The notes under the pieces are model-generated. The model was not told the origin of the DNA. It did not search any database and worked only from the letters and a program-made list of their open reading frames with translations. Both the position numbers and the translations under genes were made by a program. This document shows positions 1-9,880 of a stretch of DNA of 64,000 nucleotides, piece after piece. Position 1 is the stretch's first letter; each line of letters begins with the position of its first letter. Source of the DNA: Reyranella sp. CPCC 100927. Its GTDB lineage: Bacteria; Pseudomonadota; Alphaproteobacteria; Reyranellales; Reyranellaceae. Location: assembly GCF_007859315.1 (NCBI RefSeq), contig NZ_VOHA01000028.1:26393-90392 (forward strand). Reading direction: 5' to 3'.

Positions 1-111
1 AAATCGGTTCATGTGCACGCTGCCACAGCCCTTGTACATCGGCAGGGGCGAGTAGGCCGCCTTCGGCGGATCCTTGAGTACCAAAGGCATGGGCTTGTAC
101 GCACCGTTCAT
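1..111 (-). CDS. N-terminus of an unidentified protein, cut by the window edge
   Basis: An ATG on the minus strand at 109-111 is preceded by a strong ribosome binding site (GGGAGG, about 6 bases upstream) and opens a reading frame that runs to the left edge without a stop (37 codons). The visible protein starts MNGAYKPMPLVLKDPP and continues with Pro- and Tyr-rich sequence. I do not recognise a family from this fragment. The good ribosome binding site and open frame support a real gene, divergent from the GST gene to the right. Confidence 0.6.
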   Translation of the reverse strand, partial: MNGAYKPMPLVLKDPPKAAYSPLPMYKGCGSVHMNRF

Positions 112-424
112 GATCCGCCTCCCGTCGATCGACGACAGCGACACGCGCCCGATCACACTATTGATGCGTGATGCTGCCGGCGTCACCCGACCGGGTGATC
201 CGGTGCGAATTGAATGGGCGATCTATCCGCAGCGGATCCGTGTTGTGATCGGCTGCTCGGCTGTCGACCCCATGGCGGAAATTGACATCGCGATTCGGTT
301 TCCCCGAAACTTGCGGCGCGGCCTGAACAGCGGAGCTCGCGCCGTCGCGTGCGTTCGACCAGCCGAATCAGGTTCCAGCGGCGGCAGTTCATCGACCAGA
401 GGTTGGCGGAAGGGGCCAGATCAT
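112..424. other. Intergenic region between two divergent genes
   Basis: About 310 bases lie between the leftward partial gene and the rightward GST gene. The reading frames that cross it have no ribosome binding site and unconvincing composition. A TTGACA hexamer at 282-287 could be a -35 element for the GST gene, but no good -10 follows at the right distance. I see no RNA gene or repeat here. Confidence 0.4.
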
Positions 425-1069
425 ATGAGCGAGCTGGTCATTTGGACCTACGATTGGGTGCCCGAGGGCGTCCGTGGTTTTGTGCGCGATGTAAGGCTCA
501 GGTGGGCGTGCGAGGAAGCGGGGCTTGCCTATTCAGTGCGAACAGTCCCCTTCGATGGACGGGAGACCAACCACCTGTCGCGCCAGCCCTTCGGCCAGGT
601 TCCATTCCTGAGTGATGGCGAACTGGACATGTTCGAGAGCGGTGCCGGGCTGCTGCATTTGGCTCGCAAGAACGAAAAGCTGATGCCGCGTGATCCGGCT
701 GGAGAAGCGCAAACGGTTCAATGGATGATCGCCGCACTCAACTCGATCGAGATGGTGGCCGTTCCCTGGTGGTTCCTCGAAGTATCCGGCGTGGCGGACA
801 ACCGTCTGGCCGACTGGATGGGAAGCCGCCTCGATCAGCTCGAGACCGTTGTGAGCGAGCGTGAATGGCTGGCAGCCGATCGCTTCACCGCCGCGGATCT
901 GCTGATGGCCGATGTGCTGCGCGTCTCGAAAGTCCGCGCTTTCGGTGAACGGCCCGCGACCGAGGCCTATGTGACCCGTGTGATCGATCGACCCGCGTTC
1001 AAGAAGGCGCGCGCCGATCAACTGGCCCATTTCGCGGCAGCCGATGCGAGCCGATCGGCCACTGGCTAG
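425..1069 (+). CDS. Glutathione S-transferase family protein
   Basis: The 214-residue product has the two-part GST layout. The thioredoxin-like N-terminal domain ends near residue 80 with the VPFL-SDGELDMFESGA segment, which matches the cis-Pro glutathione-binding region. An alpha-helical C-terminal domain follows, with the ERxWLAADRFTAADLLMADVL stretch typical of GST C-terminal domains. Family members conjugate or transfer glutathione in the cytoplasm; the substrate is unknown. I chose ATG at 425 because the protein similarity begins there, although the frame stays open upstream to position 74. It stands alone and is followed by an inverted-repeat element. Confidence 0.85.
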   Translation: MSELVIWTYDWVPEGVRGFVRDVRLRWACEEAGLAYSVRTVPFDGRETNHLSRQPFGQVPFLSDGELDMFESGAGLLHLARKNEKLMPRDPAGEAQTVQWMIAALNSIEMVAVPWWFLEVSGVADNRLADWMGSRLDQLETVVSEREWLAADRFTAADLLMADVLRVSKVRAFGERPATEAYVTRVIDRPAFKKARADQLAHFAAADASRSATG

Positions 1070-1103
1070 ACTAAGAGCGAGTCACGCTGGACGCAGGTCA
1101 CCC

Positions 1104-1226
1104 GTCATCCTGAGCGCAGCGAAGGATCCTGCGGCGTCGGTGTCAACACTGCGGGATCTGATGATCACCAGTGCCGCCACTCTTTGAGCGACGCCCCGCA
1201 GAGTCCTTCGCTCCGCTCAGGACGAC
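1104..1226. repeat. Dispersed intergenic palindromic repeat, inverted pair (family A)
   Basis: The left arm at 1104-1130 reads GTCATCCTGAGCGCAGCGAA and continues GGATCCT. An inverted, slightly diverged arm lies at 1201-1226. The same unit recurs at 2084-2110, 7770-7854, 13250-13329 and 35649-35720, always between genes. The arms could fold into a long hairpin in RNA and may act as a bidirectional transcript end between the convergent genes on either side. Confidence 0.8.
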
Positions 1227-1292
1227 CACATACATCGACACCCTGTCCCATGGACTAAGATCGCGATCGATACACGCCTGGCGCCGCAGCGC

Positions 1293-1814
1293 TCAAGGGA
1301 GTTGCGCGGTGGCCTTGCCAAGCAATCCCCACACTTCGGTGCTCAACGGCATGACGGTGGGAAAGACACCGTGACTGGGAAGCATGTCGCGGTAAGAAGC
1401 ATAGAAGTCCTTGCCGCAATTCACGAAGTCGCTGGCCGAGCCGGTAGGATCGGTGAACCCCACTTGAATCAGTTTCTTCAAGTCAAGGCCGAGAAACAGC
1501 TTACAACGCGTGTTGGTATAGCGATGGGAGTTGTCGGCATACCACTGGGCCACGTAGATGCTTGCCGTGACGGTGCCATCGACCACTTTGGCAATGTCCA
1601 CGCCACTCCACTGGAACGGCATCACGAATTTGCCGTCCTTGTTCGTCGTGGCCTTGGGATAACCGAGCAGATTGCCGCCGGTATCGGCGCTCGTTCCAGT
1701 GGCAATCTGAGCTGATCCGTCACCGAAGATGAAATTCAACGTAAGTTCGGCTCCTGGCACTCCGCTGCCTCCCGCCGTAACCACGCCAAAAATGATCCCC
1801 GTATTGGTGGCCAT
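1293..1814 (-). CDS. Hypothetical protein with possible transthyretin-like beta domain
   Basis: This 173-residue protein is not recognised as a named family. Its N-terminal half (GIIFGVVTAGGSGVPGAELT ... TTNKDGKFVMPFQW) resembles carboxypeptidase-regulatory or transthyretin-like beta-sandwich domains: a short strand, a 'G-x-P-G-A' turn, then 'T-x-x-D-G-K-F'. The C-terminal half has two Cys residues and many aromatic residues. No signal peptide or membrane segment is visible. The ATG at 1814 is chosen over an upstream in-frame ATG because GGGAGGGG lies about 8 bases ahead of it. The gene is monocistronic. Confidence 0.6.
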   Translation of the reverse strand: MATNTGIIFGVVTAGGSGVPGAELTLNFIFGDGSAQIATGTSADTGGNLLGYPKATTNKDGKFVMPFQWSGVDIAKVVDGTVTASIYVAQWYADNSHRYTNTRCKLFLGLDLKKLIQVGFTDPTGSASDFVNCGKDFYASYRDMLPSHGVFPTVMPLSTEVWGLLGKATAQLP

Positions 1815-2435
1815 GAGCAAACCCCTCCCTGGATCCAGCCGCAGCAATCGCATCATGGTTTGCCCGCGATGGTGGCGGCATCGTCCATTCGGATGAGATG
1901 GCTCGAAAGCATAGGGATTCAGCAGTTCGCCGATCCAGCAAGCTCCCGAAACGAGATCGATCGTAAGGTCCGTGATGGGGGTATCCGCGGCTCAGGCTTG
2001 CAGAAACGCGACGCGGCCTCACCGGCTTTCAGTTACCGGCATTATAGTATCCGCTATCATCGAAAAGTGAGTCGCTGCCTGCCGTCATCCCGAGCGTAGC
2101 GAGGGATCCTGTGCTTTCGACTCCGGGCTCCGACGCCGTTCACTTTGCACGGGCCGCAGTGCGCGGCTGCCAAAATGTTTAGTTTTGTTCCGCTTGTTTC
2201 GGAAAAGAGAACAATATATATCGCGCATAGTAAGCATTCCCGCCGCCGGGGCAGGCCCTCCGTCATCGTAGGGCCGACGGGCGTTGCCGGCACCACCGAA
2301 GTCGTTGCCTCGGTTGCGACGGCAGATCGCCGGCCGGGCGTTTAAGCGGCAGGGCCGTCGCCGGGCTCCACGCACGGGCGTGTCGCGGGTTGCTGTCGTC
2401 AAGCAACATCACAACCACAGTCATCGGGTGGCGCC
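1815..2435. other. Long intergenic region without a convincing gene
   Basis: About 620 bases separate two divergent genes. Frames on both strands lack ribosome binding sites and look like chance openings. The region holds one family-A repeat arm (2084-2110) and a relatively AT-rich stretch around 2165-2235 that could carry the promoter for the Toprim-DUF3987 gene downstream. I see no tRNA, integrase remnant or clear operator. Confidence 0.5.
2084..2110. repeat. Single arm of family-A intergenic repeat
   Basis: This copy of the GTCATCCCGAGCGTAGCGAG-GGATCCT unit has no obvious inverted partner nearby, unlike the copies at 1104, 7770 and 13250. It may be a decayed or half element. Confidence 0.7.
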
Positions 2436-4640
2436 ATGAGCGCGCGTGATTTTGCGTCCCTGACGCATGCCAACCACGGCAAACCTCTGCGGTGGTGGCG
2501 CTATACCGACGCCTTCGCCGTCGCCGATCTGCACCATCACCAAGGCCGCACGATCGGCGCGGTGGCGGTGAACAACGGCACGAGCTGCTACTGGCACGAA
2601 CCGCTGCCGCCCTGGCCGCTCTACCGCGTACCGGCATTGCAGGCGCGTCGCGATGCACCGGTGCTGGTGGTCGAGAGTGAAGCCGCCGCCGAAGCCGCCG
2701 GCGCGCTGTTCGCCGATCATGTCTGCGTCACGTGGCCCGGCGGCAGCAACGCCGTGGACAAAGCCGACCTTGCGCCGTTGCGCGGTCGCGCCGTGGTCCT
2801 GTGGCCCGACCACGATGGCGCCGGCGTCACGGCCATGGAGCGCCTGCAGGTGCGCCTGCGCGGTATCGCGTGCACGGTGGCCCTGGTCGTGGTGCCGCGC
2901 GGATGGCCCGACCGGTGGACTCTCGCGCACACGCTACCGGCCGGTGTCACGGTCGAGACCTTGCGTGGCCTGCTGCGCGAGGCCAGCCGCGCACCGGACA
3001 ACCCGGGTGTCGTGGAGGCGCCCTGCACCTTGAGGCCTGCCGCTGATGACAACCCACGACCTCAGGGTGAGGTTGGCGCCCTATGCGATAGCCCTGTAGG
3101 CGCCGCGGATGATCACGATCCGGAAGCCGTCGAGAAAACCCCCGAGGCGCTTTCTTCCGAGGACGATGTGCCGGTGCAGATGAACGCCATCGCGGCGCCT
3201 GCCGTTGTATCCGACTGGCCCGCACCGGACTTCGCCATGCTGGACGACGATCCTGTCGGCGATCTGCCGGCATTTCCCGTCGATGTGCTGCCGCCGTTCT
3301 GGCGGCACTGGAGCCGAGGCGCCGCGCGCGAGGCCAATGCGCCCGTCGACCTGGTGGCGCTGTCGCTGCTGACCACCGCGGCCGGCCTGATCGGCGGCGC
3401 GCGGCGCATCGCGCCGGTGCCGTCGTGGTCGGAGCCGTGCGTGCTGTGGACGGCGTTGGTCGGTGCGCCGGCCTGCGGCAAGACGGCGGCGCTGGAAACG
3501 TCGCTGCGCCTGGTGCGCGCGCTCGATCGTGACTTGGCCGACGTCAATGCCGCGCAGCAGCGGCGCCACGTTACGGCACGGGCGGTGGCGCGCGCCGAGG
3601 AATGGTGGTGGCGCGACGGTGTGCGCGGTGCGGTGGCCAACCGTCGCGCCGCGCCCGAGATCCCGGCGATCGCGCAGGAGACGGAAGCGTTCGCACCGCG
3701 CCGGTTGATCGCCGACGATCCGGCGCTCGGCGCCATGTGCGCTGCGCTGCGCGGCAATCCGCGTGGCGTCCTGCTGGTGCGCGATCCGTTGGCCGACTGG
3801 CTGAACGACAACGCGCGCGGTGCCGACAATTCCTTCTGGCAGGCGTCGTGGTCGGGGAATGCTTGCAGTATCGCGGCCCGGCGCGCTTGCGTGGTCAGCC
3901 TCGACTGTACCGCAGTGTCGATCCTGGGGACGATCCGGCCCGAAGCGATCACGGCGGCGCTGGCCCGCCGTGACGCCGATGCTGCCGCGCGCCTGCTGTT
4001 TGCGTGGCCGCCGCGTGCGGCGTTCGAGCCGCTGCCCGACATGATGGCCGTGGATGACCAGATGGCTCTGGCGGCGTTGGGCGCTCTGCGCGATCTGCCG
4101 GAAGCCGTCCGTGTGCTGCCCCTGACGCCCGATGCACGGATGGCGTTCGACCGCTTCCGGCGCCGTCATCACGATCAGGCCGGCAGGCTCGAGGGCTGCG
4201 AGGCCGACTGGTGGAGCCGGGGAGCGGGCAGCGTGCTACGCTTGGCGGGCGTGCTGATGTTCCTCGCCTGGTCGCAGGAGAGGATCATGCCGGAGCCCAC
4301 GCAGGTGGCGTTGTGGGCGATGCGGGCCGCCATCGGCTTGTGGCTGGAGTACCTGTGGCCGCACGCGCGTGGCGTCTTTCAGCTCGCTGGCGGCAGTGTG
4401 CAGGAGCGACAGGCCCGGCGTGCCTTGCGCTGGCTGCAGCACCACGGCAAGGCCGAGGTGTCCCGGACCGAACTGCGGCGCAGCGCCCTGGGGCGTACGT
4501 GCGATGCGGCAGAGACCGGCCGGGTCGCCGAGGCGCTGGTGATGGGCGGCTGGCTGCGCCCCGTCTCGGCGATCACGCGCGGCCGTCCGCCCGTGCGCTG
4601 GACCGTCAACGACGCCCTGCACGCAACCCGCGGTCTCTGA
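2436..4640 (+). CDS. Toprim and DUF3987 domain protein, primase/helicase-like, mobile-element type
   Basis: The product has 734 residues. The N-terminal part has a Toprim-like module: a conserved Glu in VLVVESEAAAEA (near residue 80) and a DxD-type motif in WPDHDGAG (123-130). A Pro- and Asp-rich linker (about 185-275) leads to a DUF3987 domain. That domain carries a Walker A P-loop, GAPACGKT (343-350), and an Arg/Trp-rich helical region, then a small winged-helix-like tail. Such proteins resemble primase-helicases of integrated plasmids, phages and satellites. No integrase, capsid or partner replication gene is next to it. Composition matches the neighbours. The ribosome binding site ahead of the ATG is weak. 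Confidence 0.75.
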   Translation: MSARDFASLTHANHGKPLRWWRYTDAFAVADLHHHQGRTIGAVAVNNGTSCYWHEPLPPWPLYRVPALQARRDAPVLVVESEAAAEAAGALFADHVCVTWPGGSNAVDKADLAPLRGRAVVLWPDHDGAGVTAMERLQVRLRGIACTVALVVVPRGWPDRWTLAHTLPAGVTVETLRGLLREASRAPDNPGVVEAPCTLRPAADDNPRPQGEVGALCDSPVGAADDHDPEAVEKTPEALSSEDDVPVQMNAIAAPAVVSDWPAPDFAMLDDDPVGDLPAFPVDVLPPFWRHWSRGAAREANAPVDLVALSLLTTAAGLIGGARRIAPVPSWSEPCVLWTALVGAPACGKTAALETSLRLVRALDRDLADVNAAQQRRHVTARAVARAEEWWWRDGVRGAVANRRAAPEIPAIAQETEAFAPRRLIADDPALGAMCAALRGNPRGVLLVRDPLADWLNDNARGADNSFWQASWSGNACSIAARRACVVSLDCTAVSILGTIRPEAITAALARRDADAAARLLFAWPPRAAFEPLPDMMAVDDQMALAALGALRDLPEAVRVLPLTPDARMAFDRFRRRHHDQAGRLEGCEADWWSRGAGSVLRLAGVLMFLAWSQERIMPEPTQVALWAMRAAIGLWLEYLWPHARGVFQLAGGSVQERQARRALRWLQHHGKAEVSRTELRRSALGRTCDAAETGRVAEALVMGGWLRPVSAITRGRPPVRWTVNDALHATRGL

Positions 4641-4646
4641 TCCGGG

Positions 4647-4747
4647 CTTTCTGGCCGTAACTGGCCGCATTCTGCCGGCGGCTGGCCGTGCTGGGGAACG
4701 TCGTCCAAGGCCCTGAAATCAAACCCCAAACCGACTTTCTGGCCGTA
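4647..4747. repeat. Iteron-like CTGGCCG repeats behind the DUF3987 gene
   Basis: The heptamer CTGGCCG occurs at 4651, 4661, 4682 and 4739. The first three starts are 10 and 21 bases apart, close to whole helical turns. The 13-mer CTTTCTGGCCGTA occurs exactly twice (4647-4659 and 4735-4747). The repeats begin six bases after the stop codon. A GC-rich hairpin (CCCCGC-TCGC-GCGGGG) follows at 4775-4790. Their position beside a primase-like gene suggests a replication or binding site, but this is inference. Confidence 0.55.
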
Positions 4748-4800
4748 TCTGCCCTTTCTGCCAGGCTCTTCTCTCCCCGCTCGCGCGGGGCGGGGGGACC

Positions 4801-4843
4801 AAAAAACAAAAGCGCCGCTCCGGTGTCCCGGAACGGCGCTTTG
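4801..4843 (-). terminator. Rho-independent terminator after grxD
   Basis: Read on the minus strand, AGCGCCG pairs with CGGCGCT (4811-4817 with 4834-4840), enclosing further pairing of TTCCGG with CCGGAG-type bases, and is followed by TTTTGTTTTTT. It sits about 20 bases past the grxD stop and ends the pur-bolA-grxD transcript. Confidence 0.85.
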
Positions 4844-4862
4844 GAAAGCAGGTGCTGTCGCG

Positions 4863-5198
4863 TCAGGCGGCTTCGCTCAGCGCGACGCCCTTTTCCTTGA
4901 ACAGCTGGTGCAGTTCGCCGGTGCTGTACATCTCGCGCACGATGTCACAGCCGCCGATGAACTCGCCCTTCACGTAGAGCTGCGGGATCGTCGGCCACTC
5001 GCTGTAGGCCTTGATGCCGTCGCGGATCTCGGGATCGACCAGCACGTTGATGCCCTTGAACTGCACGCCCATGTGGTCGAGCACCTCGACCGTGGCGGCC
5101 GAGAAGCCGCATTGCGGGAAGACCGGCGTGCCCTTCATGAAGAGCACGACGTCGTTCTGTGTGACTTCGTCCCGGATGCGGGTGGCGACGTCGCTCAT
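4863..5198 (-). CDS. grxD: Monothiol glutaredoxin, Grx4 family
   Basis: The 111-residue protein has the diagnostic monothiol active site CGFS at residues 30-33, preceded by MKGTPVFPQ, and the TIPQLYVKGEFIGGCD segment that binds glutathione. Grx4-type proteins bind a [2Fe-2S] cluster with glutathione and pass iron-sulfur clusters to other proteins in the cytoplasm. They form a mixed complex with BolA. The BolA gene lies directly upstream in the same direction, which fits that partnership. A strong hairpin terminator follows. Length is normal for the family. Confidence 0.97.
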   Translation of the reverse strand: MSDVATRIRDEVTQNDVVLFMKGTPVFPQCGFSAATVEVLDHMGVQFKGINVLVDPEIRDGIKAYSEWPTIPQLYVKGEFIGGCDIVREMYSTGELHQLFKEKGVALSEAA

Positions 5199-5256
5199 GT
5201 CTGTCTCCTGGCTCGAGGCCCCGCCGGGGCCATCCTTTGGGAGGGATGTTACGCGT

Positions 5257-5493
5257 TCAGCGCGGCGGCGCCAAGGTGGTCAGTTTCAGGGCGTGCAGCT
5301 CGCCGCCCATGCGCCCCTTGAGGGCGGCGTAGACCATCTGGTGCTGCGCCACCCGCGATTTGCCGGCAAAAGCAGCCGACACGACGGTGGCGGCATAGTG
5401 ATCGCCATCGCCGGCCAAGTCCTCGATCTGGACCTCGGCGTCCGGCAGGCTCTCCCGGATCAGCTGGGCGATGTCCTCGGCGGCCATCGGCAT
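5257..5493 (-). CDS. bolA: BolA family protein
   Basis: The 78-residue protein has the BolA fold: an N-terminal helix (AAEDIAQLIRESLPDAEVQIEDL), GDGDHYAATVVSAAFAGKSRV, and the conserved HQMVYAALKGRMGGELHAL tail with an invariant His. It pairs with the monothiol glutaredoxin encoded 58 bases downstream in iron-sulfur cluster trafficking. It is most like the short IbaG/BolA-like group. It starts only 6 bases past the purL stop, so it is probably cotranscribed with the purine genes. Confidence 0.95.
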   Translation of the reverse strand: MPMAAEDIAQLIRESLPDAEVQIEDLAGDGDHYAATVVSAAFAGKSRVAQHQMVYAALKGRMGGELHALKLTTLAPPR

Positions 5494-5499
5494 GGCAGG

Positions 5500-7746
<2,247 letters not shown>

Positions 7747-7769
7747 CGTCTCATTCGTTCGTTCGGATT

Positions 7770-7854
7770 GTCATCCCGAGCGCAGCGAGGGATCTTTCCG
7801 GTGTGGCGCACAGTGCGTCATTGCCACAAGATTCCTCGCTTCGCTCGGAATGAC
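7770..7854. repeat. Family-A palindromic repeat, complete inverted pair, between purQ and purL
   Basis: The left arm (7770-7796) and inverted right arm (7828-7854) match over nearly all of their 27 bases and enclose about 30 bases. Transcribed in either direction they would fold into a stable stem-loop inside the pur operon. The element could attenuate or process the transcript between purQ and purL. Confidence 0.85.
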
Positions 7855-7866
7855 AGTGGTTGGGAA

Positions 7867-8553
7867 TCACACCAGCGCCGCGGCCAGCGCGTCGAACAGC
7901 GGCTTGCCGTCAGTGCCGCCGAACAGCGCCTCGGTGGCGTTCTCCGGATGCGGCATCATCCCCAGCACGGTCTTGGTGTCGTTGAAGACGCCGGCGATGT
8001 TGCGGATCGAGCCGTTGGGATTGCCGGCGGCGACGTCGCCCGCGTCGTTGCAGTAGCGGAAGGCGACCTGGCCGCGATCCTCCAGCCGCTTGAGCGTGTC
8101 GTCGTCGGCGAAGTAGTTGCCCTCGGCATGGGCGACCGGGACCTTGATGATCTGGCCGGCCTGGTAATGGTTGGTGAACAGGCTCTGGCTGGTCTCGACC
8201 TTCAGGTTCACATCGCCGCAGACGAACTGCAGGTGGGCGTTGCGCAGCAGGGCGCCGGGCACCAGGCCGATCTCGGCGATGACCTGGAAGCCGTTGCACA
8301 CCGCCAGCACCGGCACGCCCTTCTCGGCGCGCGCCTTGACCTCGCGCATGATCGGCGAGTGCGCCGCCATGGCGCCGCAACGCAGGTAGTCGCCGTAGGA
8401 GAAGCCGCCGGGCACCACGATCAGGTCGACCTTGGGCAGGTCGCTGTCGCCGTGCCACACCATGTGCGGGCGGGTGCCGGAACTGCGCTCGATGGCGCCG
8501 GCGATGTCGTTTTCGCGATTGGTGCCGGGGAAGACGAGGACGGCGGATTTCAT
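7867..8553 (-). CDS. purQ: Phosphoribosylformylglycinamidine synthase subunit PurQ
   Basis: The 228-residue class I glutamine amidotransferase subunit supplies ammonia to PurL. The nucleophile Cys86 sits in VLAVCNGFQ, and the catalytic His and Glu lie in [13 protein letters not shown] near the C-terminus. [14 protein letters not shown] (48-61) forms the oxyanion region. It lies between purS and purL on the same strand. The start ATG is about 30 bases past the purS stop. Confidence 0.98.
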   Translation of the reverse strand: MKSAVLVFPGTNRENDIAGAIERSSGTRPHMVWHGDSDLPKVDLIVVPGGFSYGDYLRCGAMAAHSPIMREVKARAEKGVPVLAVCNGFQVIAEIGLVPGALLRNAHLQFVCGDVNLKVETSQSLFTNHYQAGQIIKVPVAHAEGNYFADDDTLKRLEDRGQVAFRYCNDAGDVAAGNPNGSIRNIAGVFNDTKTVLGMMPHPENATEALFGGTDGKPLFDALAAALV

Positions 8554-8583
8554 GGCGCGGCCTCCGGTGTCATGAGGGAAGGG

Positions 8584-8826
8584 TCAGCCGACCAGCTCGA
8601 TCCGGTAGTTTTCGATCACCGTGTTGGCGAGCAGCCTGCGGCACATGTCGTCGAGCCGGCTCTTGGCCCGCTCGGCATCGGTTTCGCTGAGCTCCAGTTC
8701 GATGAACTTGCCCTGGCGGACGTCGCCGACCTCGGGAAAGCCCAGCCGGTGCAAGGCGTTGCCGATCGCCTTGCCCTGCGGGTCGAGCACCCCGGTCTTG
8801 AGGGTGACGTGGATGCGCGCTTTCAT
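8584..8826 (-). CDS. purS: Phosphoribosylformylglycinamidine synthase subunit PurS
   Basis: The 80-residue protein has the PurS pattern MKARIHVTLKTGVLDPQGKAI followed by LGFPEVGDVRQGKFIELEL. It is the small subunit that bridges PurL and PurQ in bacteria with a three-part FGAM synthase. It is cotranscribed between purC and purQ. Confidence 0.97.
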   Translation of the reverse strand: MKARIHVTLKTGVLDPQGKAIGNALHRLGFPEVGDVRQGKFIELELSETDAERAKSRLDDMCRRLLANTVIENYRIELVG

Positions 8827-8856
8827 CGGGGACTCCGGGCCTTGTTGATTGTACCG

Positions 8857-9624
8857 CTACTGCACCGTCACGGGGCCGCGGTGATCGCCGGCGCCGGGGT
8901 CGAGCAGGATGCCCAGACGCCGGGCAACCTCCTGGTAGGCCTCCTCGACCTTGCCGAGATCGCGACGGAAGCGGTCCTTGTCCATCTTCTCGTTGGTCTT
9001 GAGGTCCCACAGGCGGCAGGAGTCGGGGCTGATCTCGTCGGCCAGCACGACGCGCACCATCTCTTCCTCGTAGAGGCGGCCGAACTCGATCTTGAAGTCG
9101 ATCAGCTTGATGCCGATACCCAGGAACAGGCCGCTCAGGAAGTCGTTGACCCGCAGCGCCAGCGCCACGATGTCGTCGATGTCCTGCGGGGTGGCCCAGC
9201 CGAAGGCGGTGATGTGCTCCTCGGTGACCATCGGGTCGCCGAGCTGGTCGTTCTTGTAATAGAACTCCAGGATCGAGCGCGGCAGCGCCTGGCCCTCGGG
9301 GATGCCGAAGCGCTGGGCCAGCGAGCCGGCCGCCACGTTGCGCACCACCACTTCGAGCGGGATGATCTCGACCTGTCGCACCAGCTGCTCGCGCATGTTC
9401 AGCCGGCGGATGAAATGGGTCGGCACGCCGATCTCGTTCAGGCGCGTCATCAGGTATTCGCTGATGCGGTTGTTGATGACGCCCTTGCCGGTGATGGTGC
9501 CCTTCTTCTTGTTGTTGAAGGCGCTCGCATCGTCCTTGAAATATTGCACGATGGTTCCGGGTTCCGGCCCCTCGTACAGGATCTTGGCCTTGCCCTCGTA
9601 GATGCGGCGTCGGCGGCTGCTCAT
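8857..9624 (-). CDS. purC: SAICAR synthetase
   Basis: The 255-residue phosphoribosylaminoimidazole-succinocarboxamide synthase joins aspartate to CAIR in purine synthesis. Family signatures are [20 protein letters not shown] near the N-terminus, the ATP-binding [13 protein letters not shown] segment, [18 protein letters not shown], and the substrate motif [15 protein letters not shown]. It is the first gene of the leftward purC-purS-purQ-purL-bolA-grxD set. A 256-base divergent region to the right must hold its promoter. Confidence 0.98.
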   Translation of the reverse strand: MSSRRRRIYEGKAKILYEGPEPGTIVQYFKDDASAFNNKKKGTITGKGVINNRISEYLMTRLNEIGVPTHFIRRLNMREQLVRQVEIIPLEVVVRNVAAGSLAQRFGIPEGQALPRSILEFYYKNDQLGDPMVTEEHITAFGWATPQDIDDIVALALRVNDFLSGLFLGIGIKLIDFKIEFGRLYEEEMVRVVLADEISPDSCRLWDLKTNEKMDKDRFRRDLGKVEEAYQEVARRLGILLDPGAGDHRGPVTVQ

Positions 9625-9780
9625 ATCGATCTCCGGGGGCGCATATGCGCCCGGTACCCGGGGCGAGGCCGGCCCCAGGCAAGCGGGGTTCTAGCAGGGG
9701 GGTCCGTTGCGGCGCAATAAGCGCCGCCGTACCCATTCTGGGGACAGCCAAAGTGCGGAAATAATTGGTTTTTCACGAAA

Positions 9781-9796
9781 ATGACATGTGCGTCAT
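9781..9796. promoter_or_regulatory. Palindrome ATGAC-N6-GTCAT in the purC/ferritin-like divergent region
   Basis: A perfect 5-bp inverted repeat with a 6-base centre lies in an AT-richer patch about 100 bases before the diiron gene and 155 bases before purC. The spacing suits a dimeric regulator. No matching regulator gene lies nearby. Confidence 0.35.
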
Positions 9797-9849
9797 ATTG
9801 ATTGCCCTCGGGGTGTACGATAGGTTGGCGGCCAAAGCGGGCTGGATTG

Positions 9850-9866
9850 CACACCCCTGAGGTGTG
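9850..9866 (+). promoter_or_regulatory. Hairpin CACACC-CCTGA-GGTGTG ahead of the ribosome binding site
   Basis: A perfect 6-bp stem with a 5-base loop ends 4 bases before the GGAGG ribosome binding site of the ferritin-like gene. It could be a leader hairpin that tunes translation or an operator. Only the symmetry is seen. Confidence 0.35.
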
Positions 9867-9880
9867 TCTGGAGGAACGTC

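Noticed and set aside
1720..2022. Possible coding gene on the minus strand upstream of the beta-rich hypothetical protein
   Set aside because: It overlaps the better-supported gene in another frame, has no ribosome binding site, and its Arg/Ser-rich translation looks random.
2170..2215. Possible SOS box (GTTC-N7-GTTC) in the AT-rich region before the DUF3987 gene
   Set aside because: The sequence GTTCCGCTTGTTTC has the wrong spacing or a mismatch in the second half, so it is not a convincing LexA site.
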